DNA of 64,000 bases from Rosistilla ulvae (GTDB taxonomy: Bacteria > Planctomycetota > Planctomycetia > Pirellulales > Pirellulaceae), in contig NZ_CP036261.1 in NCBI RefSeq assembly GCF_007741475.1, positions 7,379,798 to 7,443,797 of the forward strand. Reading direction: 5' to 3'. Below the pieces are notes generated by a model, which was not told the DNA's origin, did no database searches, and was given only the letters and a program-made list of their open reading frames with translations. Positions within the stretch are counted from its first letter, which is position 1, and each line of letters begins with the position of its first letter. Shown here one piece after another: positions 16,488 through 26,061 of this stretch. A program made the position numbers and the translations under genes.

Positions 16488-17744
16488 CTACGGTTTTTCG
16501 GGTTGTTTGGCCAGGAACTGTTGCGTGGCGATGGCGAGGTTTTCGCCGACAGCTTTGTAGCCCGCCTGTGTGCTGGCGGGAGAATTCCAGGCCGTTTCCA
16601 GGCAGACGCTGACCGTGTGAGGATTGCCGTTCAGGCTGACCCAGTTCTTGCTGATCTGTCGCCACAGCGGATGATAATTCGATCCCGTCACCCTCGGCTT
16701 GTTGTTCATCGGAATCGAAGGCTCGATGCGACTGATCCGCTGGTAGGCAAGTTCCATGAATTGCTCGGCTGCTTCCACCGCCTGAGGCTTCAACAATTCC
16801 CGCGGCGGGACGAAGAAGAAGGTGGGATCTCCGGGGCCTGGGTTGTGGAGATCGATGAACAGATCCATCCGGTTTTGGTCGATCAGCTCGCCCACTTTTT
16901 GCTGAGCCGCGAGGATTTCGTTCCAATGAGGCTTGGCCGACCAGTCGCGATTGTGGTCGCGCGGGATCGCGTTTTTACCGCCGTTGCCGGTCGCTGTGTT
17001 GTCGATGTCCATGATCGGAACCAGATAGACGTCGGCGTGTTGTCGCAACCAAGCCGCTTGGGGATCGTCGCCGGCCAACCAATCAGCGAAACCCTCGGCG
17101 ACCCAGCTGGAACCACTCTCCCAAGCATGCTGCCGGGCTTGGATCCAGACGCCAAAACGCTGCTCCGCCGCACGCGTTCCCTCGCGGAAGTGGAGCATCG
17201 GAACCTCGCGATCTTCGCGCGATCGGCACAACTGCATCGCTTCGACGTGCGGAGATGCTTCGCTCAATCGAGTCGCAAGTTTTTCGGCGGTCTTGGGTGT
17301 GTAAGGCGGTCCCCAGGCGACGAGCACCGACGATGCATCGGGAGTGAGTTTGTAGGTCATGATATGACCGTCGCGCTGCCCCGGATCGGTTTGTCGCCAT
17401 GTTTTGCCGTCGGTCGAATAGGTCGCTCGCTTCGGCATTGCCCAGGACGCCCCCAGCGGTGGCTGTTTGCCGACGGTTGCTGTCGAGCCACGCAGTTGGA
17501 GCGTGATCGCTTGTCCGGGTTGGATACCATCGATGCGAAAGTACCACCAGCAAGGCCAGCCGCGAGCGGGATCTCCGCCGGGCATAAATCGAATGCTGCC
17601 AGCCGCCGGATCGATTTCGACCTCCGCAACCGATCCCCCTTCGAAATCAGCAGCGACCGACAGCGGGTCGTTGGCGAAGAGTTGCTCGCCGGCGATAGCG
17701 AGCGACAGGAAGGCAAGCGGGACAAGAAGTTGTCGCGGGTTCAT
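16488..17744 (-). CDS. Secreted M14-family zinc carboxypeptidase (cytosolic-carboxypeptidase-like)
   Basis: About 418 residues. The signal peptide is QLLVPLAFLSLAIAGEQLFA. An N-terminal beta-sandwich domain (about 30-150; GWPCWWYFRIDG, WQRD-like GQRDGHIMTYKL) precedes the catalytic domain, as in the CCP/Nna1 group. Zinc ligands are seen as H206 and E209 in QARQHAWESGSSW and H300 in IDLHNPG. The catalytic Glu is E383 in CLETAWNSP. RDHNRDWSAKPHWNE carries the substrate-carboxylate arginines. An ATG at 17759 is possible, but the one at 17744 has GGAG at proper spacing and a cleaner signal peptide. It probably trims peptides or crosslinked stems in the periplasm; the exact substrate is unknown. 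Confidence 0.85.
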   Translation of the reverse strand: MNPRQLLVPLAFLSLAIAGEQLFANDPLSVAADFEGGSVAEVEIDPAAGSIRFMPGGDPARGWPCWWYFRIDGIQPGQAITLQLRGSTATVGKQPPLGASWAMPKRATYSTDGKTWRQTDPGQRDGHIMTYKLTPDASSVLVAWGPPYTPKTAEKLATRLSEASPHVEAMQLCRSREDREVPMLHFREGTRAAEQRFGVWIQARQHAWESGSSWVAEGFADWLAGDDPQAAWLRQHADVYLVPIMDIDNTATGNGGKNAIPRDHNRDWSAKPHWNEILAAQQKVGELIDQNRMDLFIDLHNPGPGDPTFFFVPPRELLKPQAVEAAEQFMELAYQRISRIEPSIPMNNKPRVTGSNYHPLWRQISKNWVSLNGNPHTVSVCLETAWNSPASTQAGYKAVGENLAIATQQFLAKQPEKP

Positions 17745-17879
17745 CGGTGGGGACTCCATCGTTCTTTCGGCCCGTCAGGCCGATGCATTCATCGATTCGT
17801 GAAACGCGTAACGATACCATCGGTGAACCCAAGAGTCGAATTATCCCATCGAAGCGGCGGTGAGAGTGTGAGCCCACGG

Positions 17880-18380
17880 TAATCTCAGAGTGAGGTGCTC
17901 CCGAAGGGATGCGAGATGGTAGCCGGAGGTCGCCGCGCAGCGGCGCACCTCCGGAATCTGAGGGCCCCGAGACGCGATGATCCCGGAGGGATCGCAGATC
18001 GGTGGTTTTGCCACAGAGGACTCAGAGGCCACCGAGGGTTGGGATGGTCTCTATTTCTCTTTGTGGTCTCGGTGACCTCTGTGGCAAATGATTCTTTTGC
18101 GATGAGATGCGCCCCCGTCGGGGGCGGCGTTCGATTGCGTGATCCGGTAAATCGTGAATGTTTTGGCCACAGAGGACTCAGAGGTCACCGAGGGTTGCGG
18201 ATGGTCTCTATTTCTCTCTGTGGTCTCGGTGACCTCTGTGGCAAATGATTCATGCGCCCCCGTCGGGGGTGGTGTTCGCTGCGCTCAAACCACCGGCTAC
18301 CTTCTTAGAATCCCTGCGGGATTTCCGTTTCGTCTGAAGCCTCGACTCCAGCCGTTCGCTTCGACAACTGGCTTGCTCTT
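17880..18380. repeat. Third block of dispersed intergenic repeat modules
   Basis: This 500-base gap before the MFS gene holds module C at about 17890-17998, module A at 18002-18100 and again at 18161-18250 (the two A copies are nearly identical), module B at 18268-18325 and module D at about 18328. No gene. The modules follow the same order as at 13.5-14.4 kb. Confidence 0.8.
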
Positions 18381-18399
18381 TGGGAATGGCCGAGCGTGA

Positions 18400-19647
18400 T
18401 CATGCGGCGCAGGGATCGTGTTGGCTGGTGTCGTGCGTTGCGGGGGTGCGTGGGGCTAGGGTTGTCGCGAGCAGGACCGATGCCAGGGTCGTCACCGACA
18501 GGCATCCCAACGCGATCCGGAGGCTGAACAGTTCAGCGACGAATCCGATCAACGGAGGTCCCAACAGGAAGCCGAAGTAGCCGATCGTCGATACCGTCGC
18601 CAAGGCCACTCCCGCCGGGATGTTGTCCAACCGGCCGCAGGCGCTGAAGACAGCGGGGACGATCGTTGCAAAGCCGCCACCGATCAACGCAAACCCCAAC
18701 AATGCCAACGCGAGATGGGATGAGGTGACGACGATCAACAACCCTGCCAACGCGACGAGCCCGCTGATCCGAACCTGATTCATCGGCCCCAGCCTCATCG
18801 ACAAGCGATCGCCGACAAACCGTCCCGCCGCCATCGCGATCGCAAAGGTGGCGTAGCCCGTTGCGGCAAGCCCTTCGCTGACTCCCAGCACTTGGTTCAA
18901 TAGCACTGCGCTCCAATCGGCCATCGCTCCTTCACCCGCCATGATGCAAAACGCGATCGCTCCCAAGAGGATCAACGCCCAGTTTCTGCCGCGCGGCTGG
19001 GACGGCACTTGGGTTAACTCGTCCCGCGCGTCCGATGCGGCGGTTGGCGATTCGATCAACAGGCGAGTAACGATCGGTACGATCGCAAGCGAAAGGAGCG
19101 CCGAAACCAGAGCGAAGTGCAGGCCAGCCGCGAGGCCCCAGAGTCCGATCACGCTACCCGCGATCGCGCCGGACAATCCGCCGACACTCCAGAGCGCATG
19201 GATCGATGAATTGATCGGCCTCTGCCACCGCCGCTCCACCTCCACCGCTTGGACATTCATCGACACGTCCAGCATTCCGTGCCCGACGCCAAACAACAGC
19301 AACGCGATAAAGAGCGCGGTCAAGCTGGGCATCAGCGCCACCAACGGCAGCCCCGCGATGTAGAGCAGCAAGCTGATCGCGACAACGCGACGACTGCCCC
19401 AACGCGAACAGAGCCAACCGGCGGTGGGCATCGCAACGACAGCTCCCAACGCCACCATCATCAACGCAACGCCTAAAGCAGCGTGCGATAGTTGGAACTG
19501 AGACTGGATGGCGGGAATTCGCGTCGCCCAGGTCGCATACAAAAAACCGTTCAGGAAAAACAATCCACGCACTGCCCAGAGAGAGGCCGTTAGCAGATTT
19601 CCCGAGTCGTTACGCACAATCCATTGAGGTACGGCGATATTGTTCAT
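18400..19647 (-). CDS. MFS transporter (FucP/YbjJ-like)
   Basis: About 415 residues with twelve predictable membrane helices. Helix 1 is SLWAVRGLFFLNGFLYATWA, followed by the MFS signature loop GWLCSRWGSRRVV between helices 2 and 3. A cytoplasmic link (TRLLIESPTAASDARDELTQ) lies at the middle. The second half repeats the pattern with GRFVGDRLSMRLG. The gene could extend to 19770, but those codons lack character and ATG 19647 opens directly onto the first helix. It probably exports or imports a small organic solute. It is followed in transcription direction by a repeat block, so likely monocistronic. Confidence 0.85.
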   Translation of the reverse strand: MNNIAVPQWIVRNDSGNLLTASLWAVRGLFFLNGFLYATWATRIPAIQSQFQLSHAALGVALMMVALGAVVAMPTAGWLCSRWGSRRVVAISLLLYIAGLPLVALMPSLTALFIALLLFGVGHGMLDVSMNVQAVEVERRWQRPINSSIHALWSVGGLSGAIAGSVIGLWGLAAGLHFALVSALLSLAIVPIVTRLLIESPTAASDARDELTQVPSQPRGRNWALILLGAIAFCIMAGEGAMADWSAVLLNQVLGVSEGLAATGYATFAIAMAAGRFVGDRLSMRLGPMNQVRISGLVALAGLLIVVTSSHLALALLGFALIGGGFATIVPAVFSACGRLDNIPAGVALATVSTIGYFGFLLGPPLIGFVAELFSLRIALGCLSVTTLASVLLATTLAPRTPATHDTSQHDPCAA

Positions 19648-19726
19648 AGGAGAATCGAATCGTGGATCCAAATTGGTGTTGATAATTGACGACGCCAAAT
19701 GTTGGTCGTCGACGAAGCATCCATGC

Positions 19727-20638
19727 TCACGAAGCGGCAGCCGCGGACGACGCATCTCGGGTGTCGGCATCGGTCGGCAGAATCGTCAGCCGATCGACTT
19801 GCGACTTTTCCCAGCCGTGTACATCCAACCCGCTCGCTTCGAACAGCTCGCGAATCTTCGACCGATCGGTCCAGCCCATCACATCTTCGAGGATCGGGAT
19901 CAGGACGCTGAACGCGTTGTCGCTGAGCACCGTCCGGCGGGCGATCGGGGCGAGGTGTTGGTTTTCGGAGACCGCGATCGTATATCCGTCGCAGCGGTTG
20001 ACGTGCAGCATCACATGCACGTCGGAGCTGCCGTCGCCGACGTAGACGATCCGGTCCCAGCTGACGCCAAGCTGCGCTTGCAGTTCGTCGAGCGCCGTCA
20101 CTTTTCCGTAGCCGGCGGTCAGTTGAGCGACCGAGCTGATCTCGCCCGAATCGGGATCGAAGTTCAACCGGGTACCGAAGATCCGATCGGCCGGCACGAT
20201 TCCTTCGAGCGCCGACCGCACGACCTCTTCCGGCGATGCGGAGACTACATAAAACGTAAACCGATGGCCGTCGATGCCTCGATCGAGCAGATCCATCAAC
20301 GGCCCCAGGTTCTTTTTCAGCCGAATCCGCCGTCCCGCTTCGACCAGGTGTTCGCGGCGGACCTGGCGGTAATCGGGATCGTGCAGCAGCAGATAGGTCA
20401 GTTCGCCCCCCTGTTGAACCAGATGGGAACTGGCCAGTCCTTTGACTTTGCGTTCAAAGTCCGGCAGCCCCAGCATCTCGCTCAAAACTTCCCCCGAATC
20501 GTTGAAGCTAAGTGTCTGATCAAAATCGCTGGCCAACAGATAGTGCTTGGCTCGTCCTCCCTTTGCCGGTTCGGGCAGCTCGCTGCGCGTGTCGCTATCC
20601 AAATGGAAACGATCGGATTGGGTTACCGCGATACTCAT
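19727..20638 (-). CDS. HAD-superfamily phosphatase (SerB-like)
   Basis: About 303 residues. Motif I is [14 protein letters not shown] with the nucleophile and acid Asp pair (DxD), motif II is [10 protein letters not shown], and motif III/IV is [15 protein letters not shown]. The four-helix cap in between ([18 protein letters not shown]) and the order match the phosphoserine-phosphatase type of HAD hydrolase. Start ATG 20638 has an ideal ribosome site (GGAGG six bases upstream); longer in-frame ATGs up to 20839 lack one. It is divergent from the GntR regulator across 240 bases, suggesting that regulator controls it. Substrate not determined. Confidence 0.85.
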   Translation of the reverse strand: MSIAVTQSDRFHLDSDTRSELPEPAKGGRAKHYLLASDFDQTLSFNDSGEVLSEMLGLPDFERKVKGLASSHLVQQGGELTYLLLHDPDYRQVRREHLVEAGRRIRLKKNLGPLMDLLDRGIDGHRFTFYVVSASPEEVVRSALEGIVPADRIFGTRLNFDPDSGEISSVAQLTAGYGKVTALDELQAQLGVSWDRIVYVGDGSSDVHVMLHVNRCDGYTIAVSENQHLAPIARRTVLSDNAFSVLIPILEDVMGWTDRSKIRELFEASGLDVHGWEKSQVDRLTILPTDADTRDASSAAAAS

Positions 20639-20878
20639 CTTTGCCTCCGTTGAGGTGGTGTCTTCGATTACGTGGTGTTGCGTCCCTACGTCGGCAATCC
20701 TACGCAGGTGACGGCGGGTTACCATGGACAGACTCCCCGAGAATGTCACAATACCTGTAAGCACGTGCGGGCAACCTGTTAGTGACAAGCCCTTGAGGTG
20801 AGTTTGCGCCGGATTAGCATCCAATAACATCTTTTGCAATCAATGCTTTGCAGGCATTCGGAAAACGTAAGGGGAATC

Positions 20879-22084
20879 GTGGCCGATACAAAGTACCGTC
20901 AAATCGCCGATGAACTGCTCGCCGACATTACAGCTGGTCGGTTCCAACCCACCGGTAGGTTGCCAAGTGAAACGCAGCTTGTCAGGCGTTTCGACGTCTC
21001 GCGTCCGACCGCCGCTCGGGCTCTTCGCGAGCTGCAGAACCAGGGGCTGATCGAACGGCGAGCCGGTTCGGGAACGTTTGTCCGTCAGCAGGCGGCGGTG
21101 GTCGAAGAGGGGCAGCGAGTGATCGGGCTGCTGGCGCCGGAGATCGGTTCGACCGAGATCTTGGAAGTCATCTGCGGCGACATCGCGCGACTCGCCCGGC
21201 TGCATGACTGTGCCTTGCTGTGGGGCAGGGAAGGAGTGCACCCCAACGTTAACGAAGCCTTTGCCGATCCGACCAACGCCCAATCGGTGACCGTTGGCGC
21301 CGATCCGATCGAAGCTTCGCGACAGCTGTGCGACGCGTTCATTCAGCGGGGTGTTCCGGGAGTCTTTTTTGTTCCGCTGGAGCACCATCCCGACAGCCAA
21401 AACCTAAATTTCCGAATCACCGATCGGTTGCGGCAGGCGGGGATCGCTGTCGTCTTGGTCGACCGCGACATCCATCCCTTCCCGCAGCGCAGCGAATTCG
21501 ATCTGGTCGGGATCGATAATTTTGCCGCTGGTTTTACCGCGGCATCACATCTATTGAAGCTCGGCTGCAACGGGCTGCTGTTTTTGGCGCCGCCGCAAAC
21601 GGCGCCGACCATCGCTCAACGAATCGCCGGAGCGCGGGAGGCGGTGATCTCCCAAGAGCCGTCCGCCCGCCCGCTGCAGGTTGCCCGGTTCGAACCGGAC
21701 GACGTCGATGAGATCGAAAAACTGATCGCCCGGTTCCGTTTGGTGGCCGATGCGTCGGCCGCTGACGCTCGCGATCCACTGGACGCCATCATCTGTTCCA
21801 ACGACCGCGTTGCTGCCACGTTGATGCAAACGCTGGCGAAGCTGGGGATCGAAGTGCCCCGGGACATCCGGCTGATTGGATTCGACGACGTGAAGTATGC
21901 GCAACTGCTGACCGTCCCGCTGACAACCATCCGGCAACCTTGCCGCGACATCGCGATGGTCGCCTTCCGATCGATGCTCGACTGCATCGAGAAGGTGGTG
22001 GTGCCGCCGCGTCAGTACCTGTTGGCAAGCCAATTGATCGTCCGCGAATCGTGCGGAGCTTACATGAAACCGCAGCCAATGTGA
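20879..22084 (+). CDS. GntR-type regulator with a LacI-type sugar-binding domain
   Basis: About 401 residues from GTG 20879 (VADTKYRQIADELL); an ATG at 20834 in frame is the alternative. Residues 1-70 form a GntR winged helix-turn-helix (RLPSETQLVRRFDVSRPTAARALREL, GLIERRAGSGTFVR). Residues about 80-395 form a periplasmic-binding-protein fold as in LacI (RVIGLLAPEIGS, GIDNFAAGFTAASHLL, LIGFDDVKYAQLLTVPLTTI). This AraR-like layout senses a sugar or related metabolite. GTG has a purine-rich AAGGGG just upstream. The likely operator lies in the 20639-20878 gap shared with the HAD phosphatase gene. Confidence 0.85.
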   Translation: MADTKYRQIADELLADITAGRFQPTGRLPSETQLVRRFDVSRPTAARALRELQNQGLIERRAGSGTFVRQQAAVVEEGQRVIGLLAPEIGSTEILEVICGDIARLARLHDCALLWGREGVHPNVNEAFADPTNAQSVTVGADPIEASRQLCDAFIQRGVPGVFFVPLEHHPDSQNLNFRITDRLRQAGIAVVLVDRDIHPFPQRSEFDLVGIDNFAAGFTAASHLLKLGCNGLLFLAPPQTAPTIAQRIAGAREAVISQEPSARPLQVARFEPDDVDEIEKLIARFRLVADASAADARDPLDAIICSNDRVAATLMQTLAKLGIEVPRDIRLIGFDDVKYAQLLTVPLTTIRQPCRDIAMVAFRSMLDCIEKVVVPPRQYLLASQLIVRESCGAYMKPQPM

Positions 22085-22191
22085 CTCGTGCCGGCGTTTC
22101 GAGGCGGGCGTTGGTGCGAGGAAACAATGCAAAACACGGGTTGGGATCGCGAACACGCCCCTTTGCGAACTACAATCTCTTGGGGAGAGAC

Positions 22192-24645
22192 ATGATGAGC
22201 GATTTGATGAAAACAACCGACAGCAGTGCGACCGACGAGGGTTCGGCGGCGATGCCAGAACTGGAGCAAACCTTGGCGCACGATGGAGCAAGTCCGTCGG
22301 CGGGGGGCGACGCGGACACTGCGAAGGGGACCAAACAGAGTCGCGATCTGGCGTTTGCTGTTGCGCTGCTGAAGATGGGGCACGCCAACGTGCGAACTCT
22401 TGCCGGAGCGGCGAAGAGCTGGACGACGCACGGCAATCTGTCGTTGGCCGATCATTTATTCGAGCAGAAGACGATCTCGGCCGACCAGCGAACGGCGGTC
22501 CAACGCCGCTCTCAACAGATGCTGACGTCGATCGCCAAGCTGGATCGCGATGCTCGCAGCGGCGGTGCCAACGGAAACAAAGACCCGATGACCAGTTCGG
22601 ATCGCGAGCGGCACTGGCTGGCTCAACTGGATCCCAACGGCAAGGTCGCCAAATTGCTGGGGATCGCCGATACGTCGGTCCTGTCGCAGGGCGAGGTCCA
22701 AGATCGGCAGGTCGGTTCGCGCTACACGTTGCTGCGTAAGTTGGGGCAGGGCGGTCTGGGAATCGTCTGGTTGGCTCGCGACCAAAACCTGCAACGTTAT
22801 GTAGCCGTGAAAGAGATCTCCCGCGAAGTGGCTCCGGGCGATGTCGCTTTGGACCACTTCCGCCGCGAAGCCGAGATCACCGGCCGGCTGGAACATCCCG
22901 GGATCGTTCCGGTCTATCAATACGGCGAGGATGAAGCGACGGGCAAGTCGTTTTACGTGATGCGGTTTCTTGGCAAGCGGACGATGCAGGATGCGATCGC
23001 CGAATACCACGAACGACGCGAAGCGGGAAACGACGACCCGATGATGCTGCACCGATTGCTGTCGGCGTTGATCAACGTCTGCAATTCGGTCGGGCACGCG
23101 CATTCGCGAAAGGTGATCCATCGCGATCTGAAACCGGAAAACGTCGCGCTCGATGAGTTCGGCCAAGTGACCCTGTTGGACTGGGGCTTGGCGATGATCA
23201 ACGACGCGTCGGGGATGTACGAAGTCAACGGCCGGACCGAACCGGGCGATTTGCACAGCGTCGGTTCGACGCAGGTCGGCCGCGTGCTGGGGACGCCGCT
23301 CTACATGGCTCCCGAACAGGCGTCGGGGCGGCTCGATGAAGTCGACGAATTGACCGACGTGTTCGCGCTCGGCGGGATGCTGTACGCGATCCTGACCGGC
23401 GTCGCACCGCATCAATCGGCGATCGAAGACGCGGAGACGGGGAGCAGTCGGTCGGACATCATGTCGCAGATCGTTGCTGGCGAAGTCGTCCCGCCGATCA
23501 AATTGGTGCCGTCGGTGCCGCCGGAATTGAACGCGATCTGCGTCAAAGCCCTCTCGAGCAAGCGGTATCTGCGGTACGAATCGGCCAAGGCGCTGGAGGT
23601 CGAGATCGAGCGATTTATCGCGGGGACACCGGTGCAGGCCTACAAGCCTCCCACCAAACAACGCCTCAAACGCTGGATGGCCGATCATCCGACGGCAACG
23701 CAGTCGCTGTTGTTGGCCACTTCGCTGCTGTTGATCGGTGGCGCGGCGATCGCTTACACCGCGCGTCAAGGCAGGTCGGCGCTGCAGCAGGCGCGTTATG
23801 CGTCGGCTCAAGAGTTCACACGCGAACTCGAAGTGAATTTGAACTTCGAGACCGAGGGGATGGTCCGCAACCTGCACTTCGTTTCCGAGCTGCCGCTGAT
23901 GGAAGCTGTCGTTGCATCGCATCAAGGTGGCACCGCAATCGCTCCGCAGTCGGACGGATCGATGGCCGAAGTCGGGCCAGTCGAATTGCTGAACCGCCAG
24001 GCGCATCTGTTCGGCGGTTTGCTAAAGGCGAACCCCGCCTACTTGGTCGCGTATTCATGCATCGAAGAGGAAGGAGGGGGGATCCGCGAACTGATTCGAT
24101 CCGAACGTAGCGGAGTCGGGCGACGCGTCTTTCGTGTGCCCGAGCGAGATCTTTTAGCACGCGAGGCGAGCGAGCGCGACGAGGAGGGAACCCAAGTGAT
24201 CCATTCGCTGCGTCCCGACGACGTGGTGCTGATCACCAACGACCAAATAAGCGAGAACGTGCCGGTCAACAACCGATCGCCGTTGGTCGTCAGTGGCGTC
24301 CAGGCGACCTTCGACAGCAACGGCCTCCTGTTTGGCTTGAACATTATCGAACTCGATCTCCGCAGTCGCTTGGAGGAACTGTTCACCGCCGTCGCTCCCG
24401 AACGGGTGACGATCTACGTGACCGATGTCGCTGGCAGTATCGTGTTGCAGTTCCACAATGGACGCGTCCAAGCTGTCGATAACGCTTCGATTACCGACGA
24501 GTTTACTCAGCTGAAAACCTTCTTCGCCGAAGGTGCAACGGCCAGCGAATTTGGCGACGGCACCAAGGTCTTCGCCCGCCGAGTTCAGCTGGGCGGATCG
24601 CCGAAAGCTCAGCTGGGAATCATCGCCTACATCCAACACGACTAG
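22192..24645 (+). CDS. Transmembrane Ser/Thr protein kinase with extracytoplasmic sensor
   Basis: The protein has 817 residues. The N-terminal 175 residues are helical and partly low in complexity. The kinase domain spans about 178-470: glycine loop GQGGLGIVWLA, Lys207 in VAVKEI, HRDLKPEN (310-317), DWG in place of DFG (330-332) and APEQ. A single membrane helix (about 502-522, LLLATSLLLIGGAAIAY) leads to a roughly 290-residue outer domain whose start (EFTRELEVNLNFETEGMVRN) and fold pattern resemble Cache-type ligand sensors. The start at 22192 has GGGGAGAG upstream. It lies 107 bases after the GntR gene and may share its transcript. Substrate unknown. Confidence 0.9.
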   Translation: MMSDLMKTTDSSATDEGSAAMPELEQTLAHDGASPSAGGDADTAKGTKQSRDLAFAVALLKMGHANVRTLAGAAKSWTTHGNLSLADHLFEQKTISADQRTAVQRRSQQMLTSIAKLDRDARSGGANGNKDPMTSSDRERHWLAQLDPNGKVAKLLGIADTSVLSQGEVQDRQVGSRYTLLRKLGQGGLGIVWLARDQNLQRYVAVKEISREVAPGDVALDHFRREAEITGRLEHPGIVPVYQYGEDEATGKSFYVMRFLGKRTMQDAIAEYHERREAGNDDPMMLHRLLSALINVCNSVGHAHSRKVIHRDLKPENVALDEFGQVTLLDWGLAMINDASGMYEVNGRTEPGDLHSVGSTQVGRVLGTPLYMAPEQASGRLDEVDELTDVFALGGMLYAILTGVAPHQSAIEDAETGSSRSDIMSQIVAGEVVPPIKLVPSVPPELNAICVKALSSKRYLRYESAKALEVEIERFIAGTPVQAYKPPTKQRLKRWMADHPTATQSLLLATSLLLIGGAAIAYTARQGRSALQQARYASAQEFTRELEVNLNFETEGMVRNLHFVSELPLMEAVVASHQGGTAIAPQSDGSMAEVGPVELLNRQAHLFGGLLKANPAYLVAYSCIEEEGGGIRELIRSERSGVGRRVFRVPERDLLAREASERDEEGTQVIHSLRPDDVVLITNDQISENVPVNNRSPLVVSGVQATFDSNGLLFGLNIIELDLRSRLEELFTAVAPERVTIYVTDVAGSIVLQFHNGRVQAVDNASITDEFTQLKTFFAEGATASEFGDGTKVFARRVQLGGSPKAQLGIIAYIQHD

Positions 24646-24725
24646 CGGCTCCGCTACGTGAGCGACGCGTTGCCTTTGCCGCTTGTAGAACGCCTCGATG
24701 CCAGGGTTCCACTTCGCACTGGTTG

Positions 24726-25766
24726 CTACGAATGCGCAGCCGATGCTTCGGGCTCTTGCTGCCGAGCGTCGATGTACAGCGTTTTCACAAACACCATCGC
24801 AACCACGACCATCGGTGCGGCGAGCATCACGCCGAGGATCCCGACGACAACACCCATCAACAACTGAGCTGCAATGGTCAGGACCGGCGGCAACGAGACC
24901 TCCCGCTGTTGCACGATCGGCGTGATGAGATAACTCTCCAGTGTCTGCAACACGAAATTGAACAGCAAGACATACAGCACCATCTGCGTGCCGACATTCA
25001 CAGCCAACAGCATTTGCGGAACGGCGGCCAACAGGGGACCGATATTGGGAATAAAGGTCAGCAGCGCTGCGAGCACGCCGAGTGTGATCGGCATCGGAAT
25101 TCCAAACGCCCACATTCCGATCGCCGTGGCGATTCCGACGATCGCCATCGAGACAAACCGGGCGACGATCCAGCGTTGCAACGAACCGTTCATCCGATCG
25201 AGAACCTTCTGCGTGCGATCCCGTTTCTCTGGTGGCATCAATTTCACGAGGCCGTCGCGATAGAGATCGGGATCGTAAGCGGCGTACAATCCGATAAAGA
25301 AGATCACCAACGCCGCGGTCATTCCCCACCCCAACGACTGCAACCGCTGAAGCACCGCCGGCAGGATGTCGCTGCTCGACTGAGTCAGTTGTTCTTCGAT
25401 ATCCGATACGTCGGGCAGATGCTTCTGCGCCCAAGCGTGTTGCTCCAATTGCTCGTTTGCCGTTTGCGCCGCCGACTGCAATTGGCTCCACAGTTCATCG
25501 GCTCGATCGGCCACCTGAGATCCCAATTGGAAGATGCCCAGCCCGATGGCGACCAGCATCAGGGCAACGACCACGAGATAGGTGGTGCGGTAGGAGAGCG
25601 ATAGCTTTTTCGCCGACCAGGCGCTGATCGCATGCACGAAGACTCCAAACAACAAACCTGCGAGTATTAGCAGGCTGACATTCAGTGTTGGGACCAACAG
25701 ACCTGCCGTCGCCAAGACGAGGGCGATCAGCAGCAGAGCAAATAGGGAGGTTTTGGCTTTGGACAT
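24726..25766 (-). CDS. AI-2E/PerM-family permease
   Basis: About 346 residues. It has paired N-terminal helices (SLFALLLIALVLATAGLLV and LLILAGLLFGVFVHAIS), a soluble coiled segment (SQVADRADELWSQLQSAAQT to SSSDILPAVLQRL), and C-terminal helices with the family hallmark ALLTFIPNIGPLLAAVPQML and NFVLQTLESYLITPIV. The YdiK/PerM/TqsA family moves small molecules or ions such as AI-2 or Na+/H+. An upstream GTG at 25853 is in frame, but ATG 25766 opens onto the first helix. It converges with the kinase gene. Confidence 0.88.
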   Translation of the reverse strand: MSKAKTSLFALLLIALVLATAGLLVPTLNVSLLILAGLLFGVFVHAISAWSAKKLSLSYRTTYLVVVALMLVAIGLGIFQLGSQVADRADELWSQLQSAAQTANEQLEQHAWAQKHLPDVSDIEEQLTQSSSDILPAVLQRLQSLGWGMTAALVIFFIGLYAAYDPDLYRDGLVKLMPPEKRDRTQKVLDRMNGSLQRWIVARFVSMAIVGIATAIGMWAFGIPMPITLGVLAALLTFIPNIGPLLAAVPQMLLAVNVGTQMVLYVLLFNFVLQTLESYLITPIVQQREVSLPPVLTIAAQLLMGVVVGILGVMLAAPMVVVAMVFVKTLYIDARQQEPEASAAHS

Positions 25767-26061
25767 TCGAGGCTGACGATTCCTGGGGTGAGCTTTTTGA
25801 AGATGACCCACTGCAACAATCGCGCCATCGATCGATGGGACCGGTTTTCGCACCTTCGACGCCGTCGATTGCTCGGCCTGCTTCCGACCTGCTCGCTACC
25901 AGTTCACCCTCACGTTTGGTCCAGATCTTGCGAGGGTTTTGCTGTAGAGAGCTCGCAGCACGCCGCACAGCGGTGGTGAGCACGATTGCACCGAAACCGT
26001 AAGAGTGATGCAATGAGAGATGCATTCCCCACCGAAGCGAGCCCACCATGGAGACGGCATC

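Noticed and set aside
16503-17882. A 459-codon plus-strand frame opposite the M14 carboxypeptidase
   Set aside because: Antisense shadow; zinc ligands and signal peptide are on the minus strand.
22456-24006. A 516-codon minus-strand frame opposite the Ser/Thr kinase
   Set aside because: Antisense shadow rich in Arg, Gln and His; all kinase motifs are on the plus strand.
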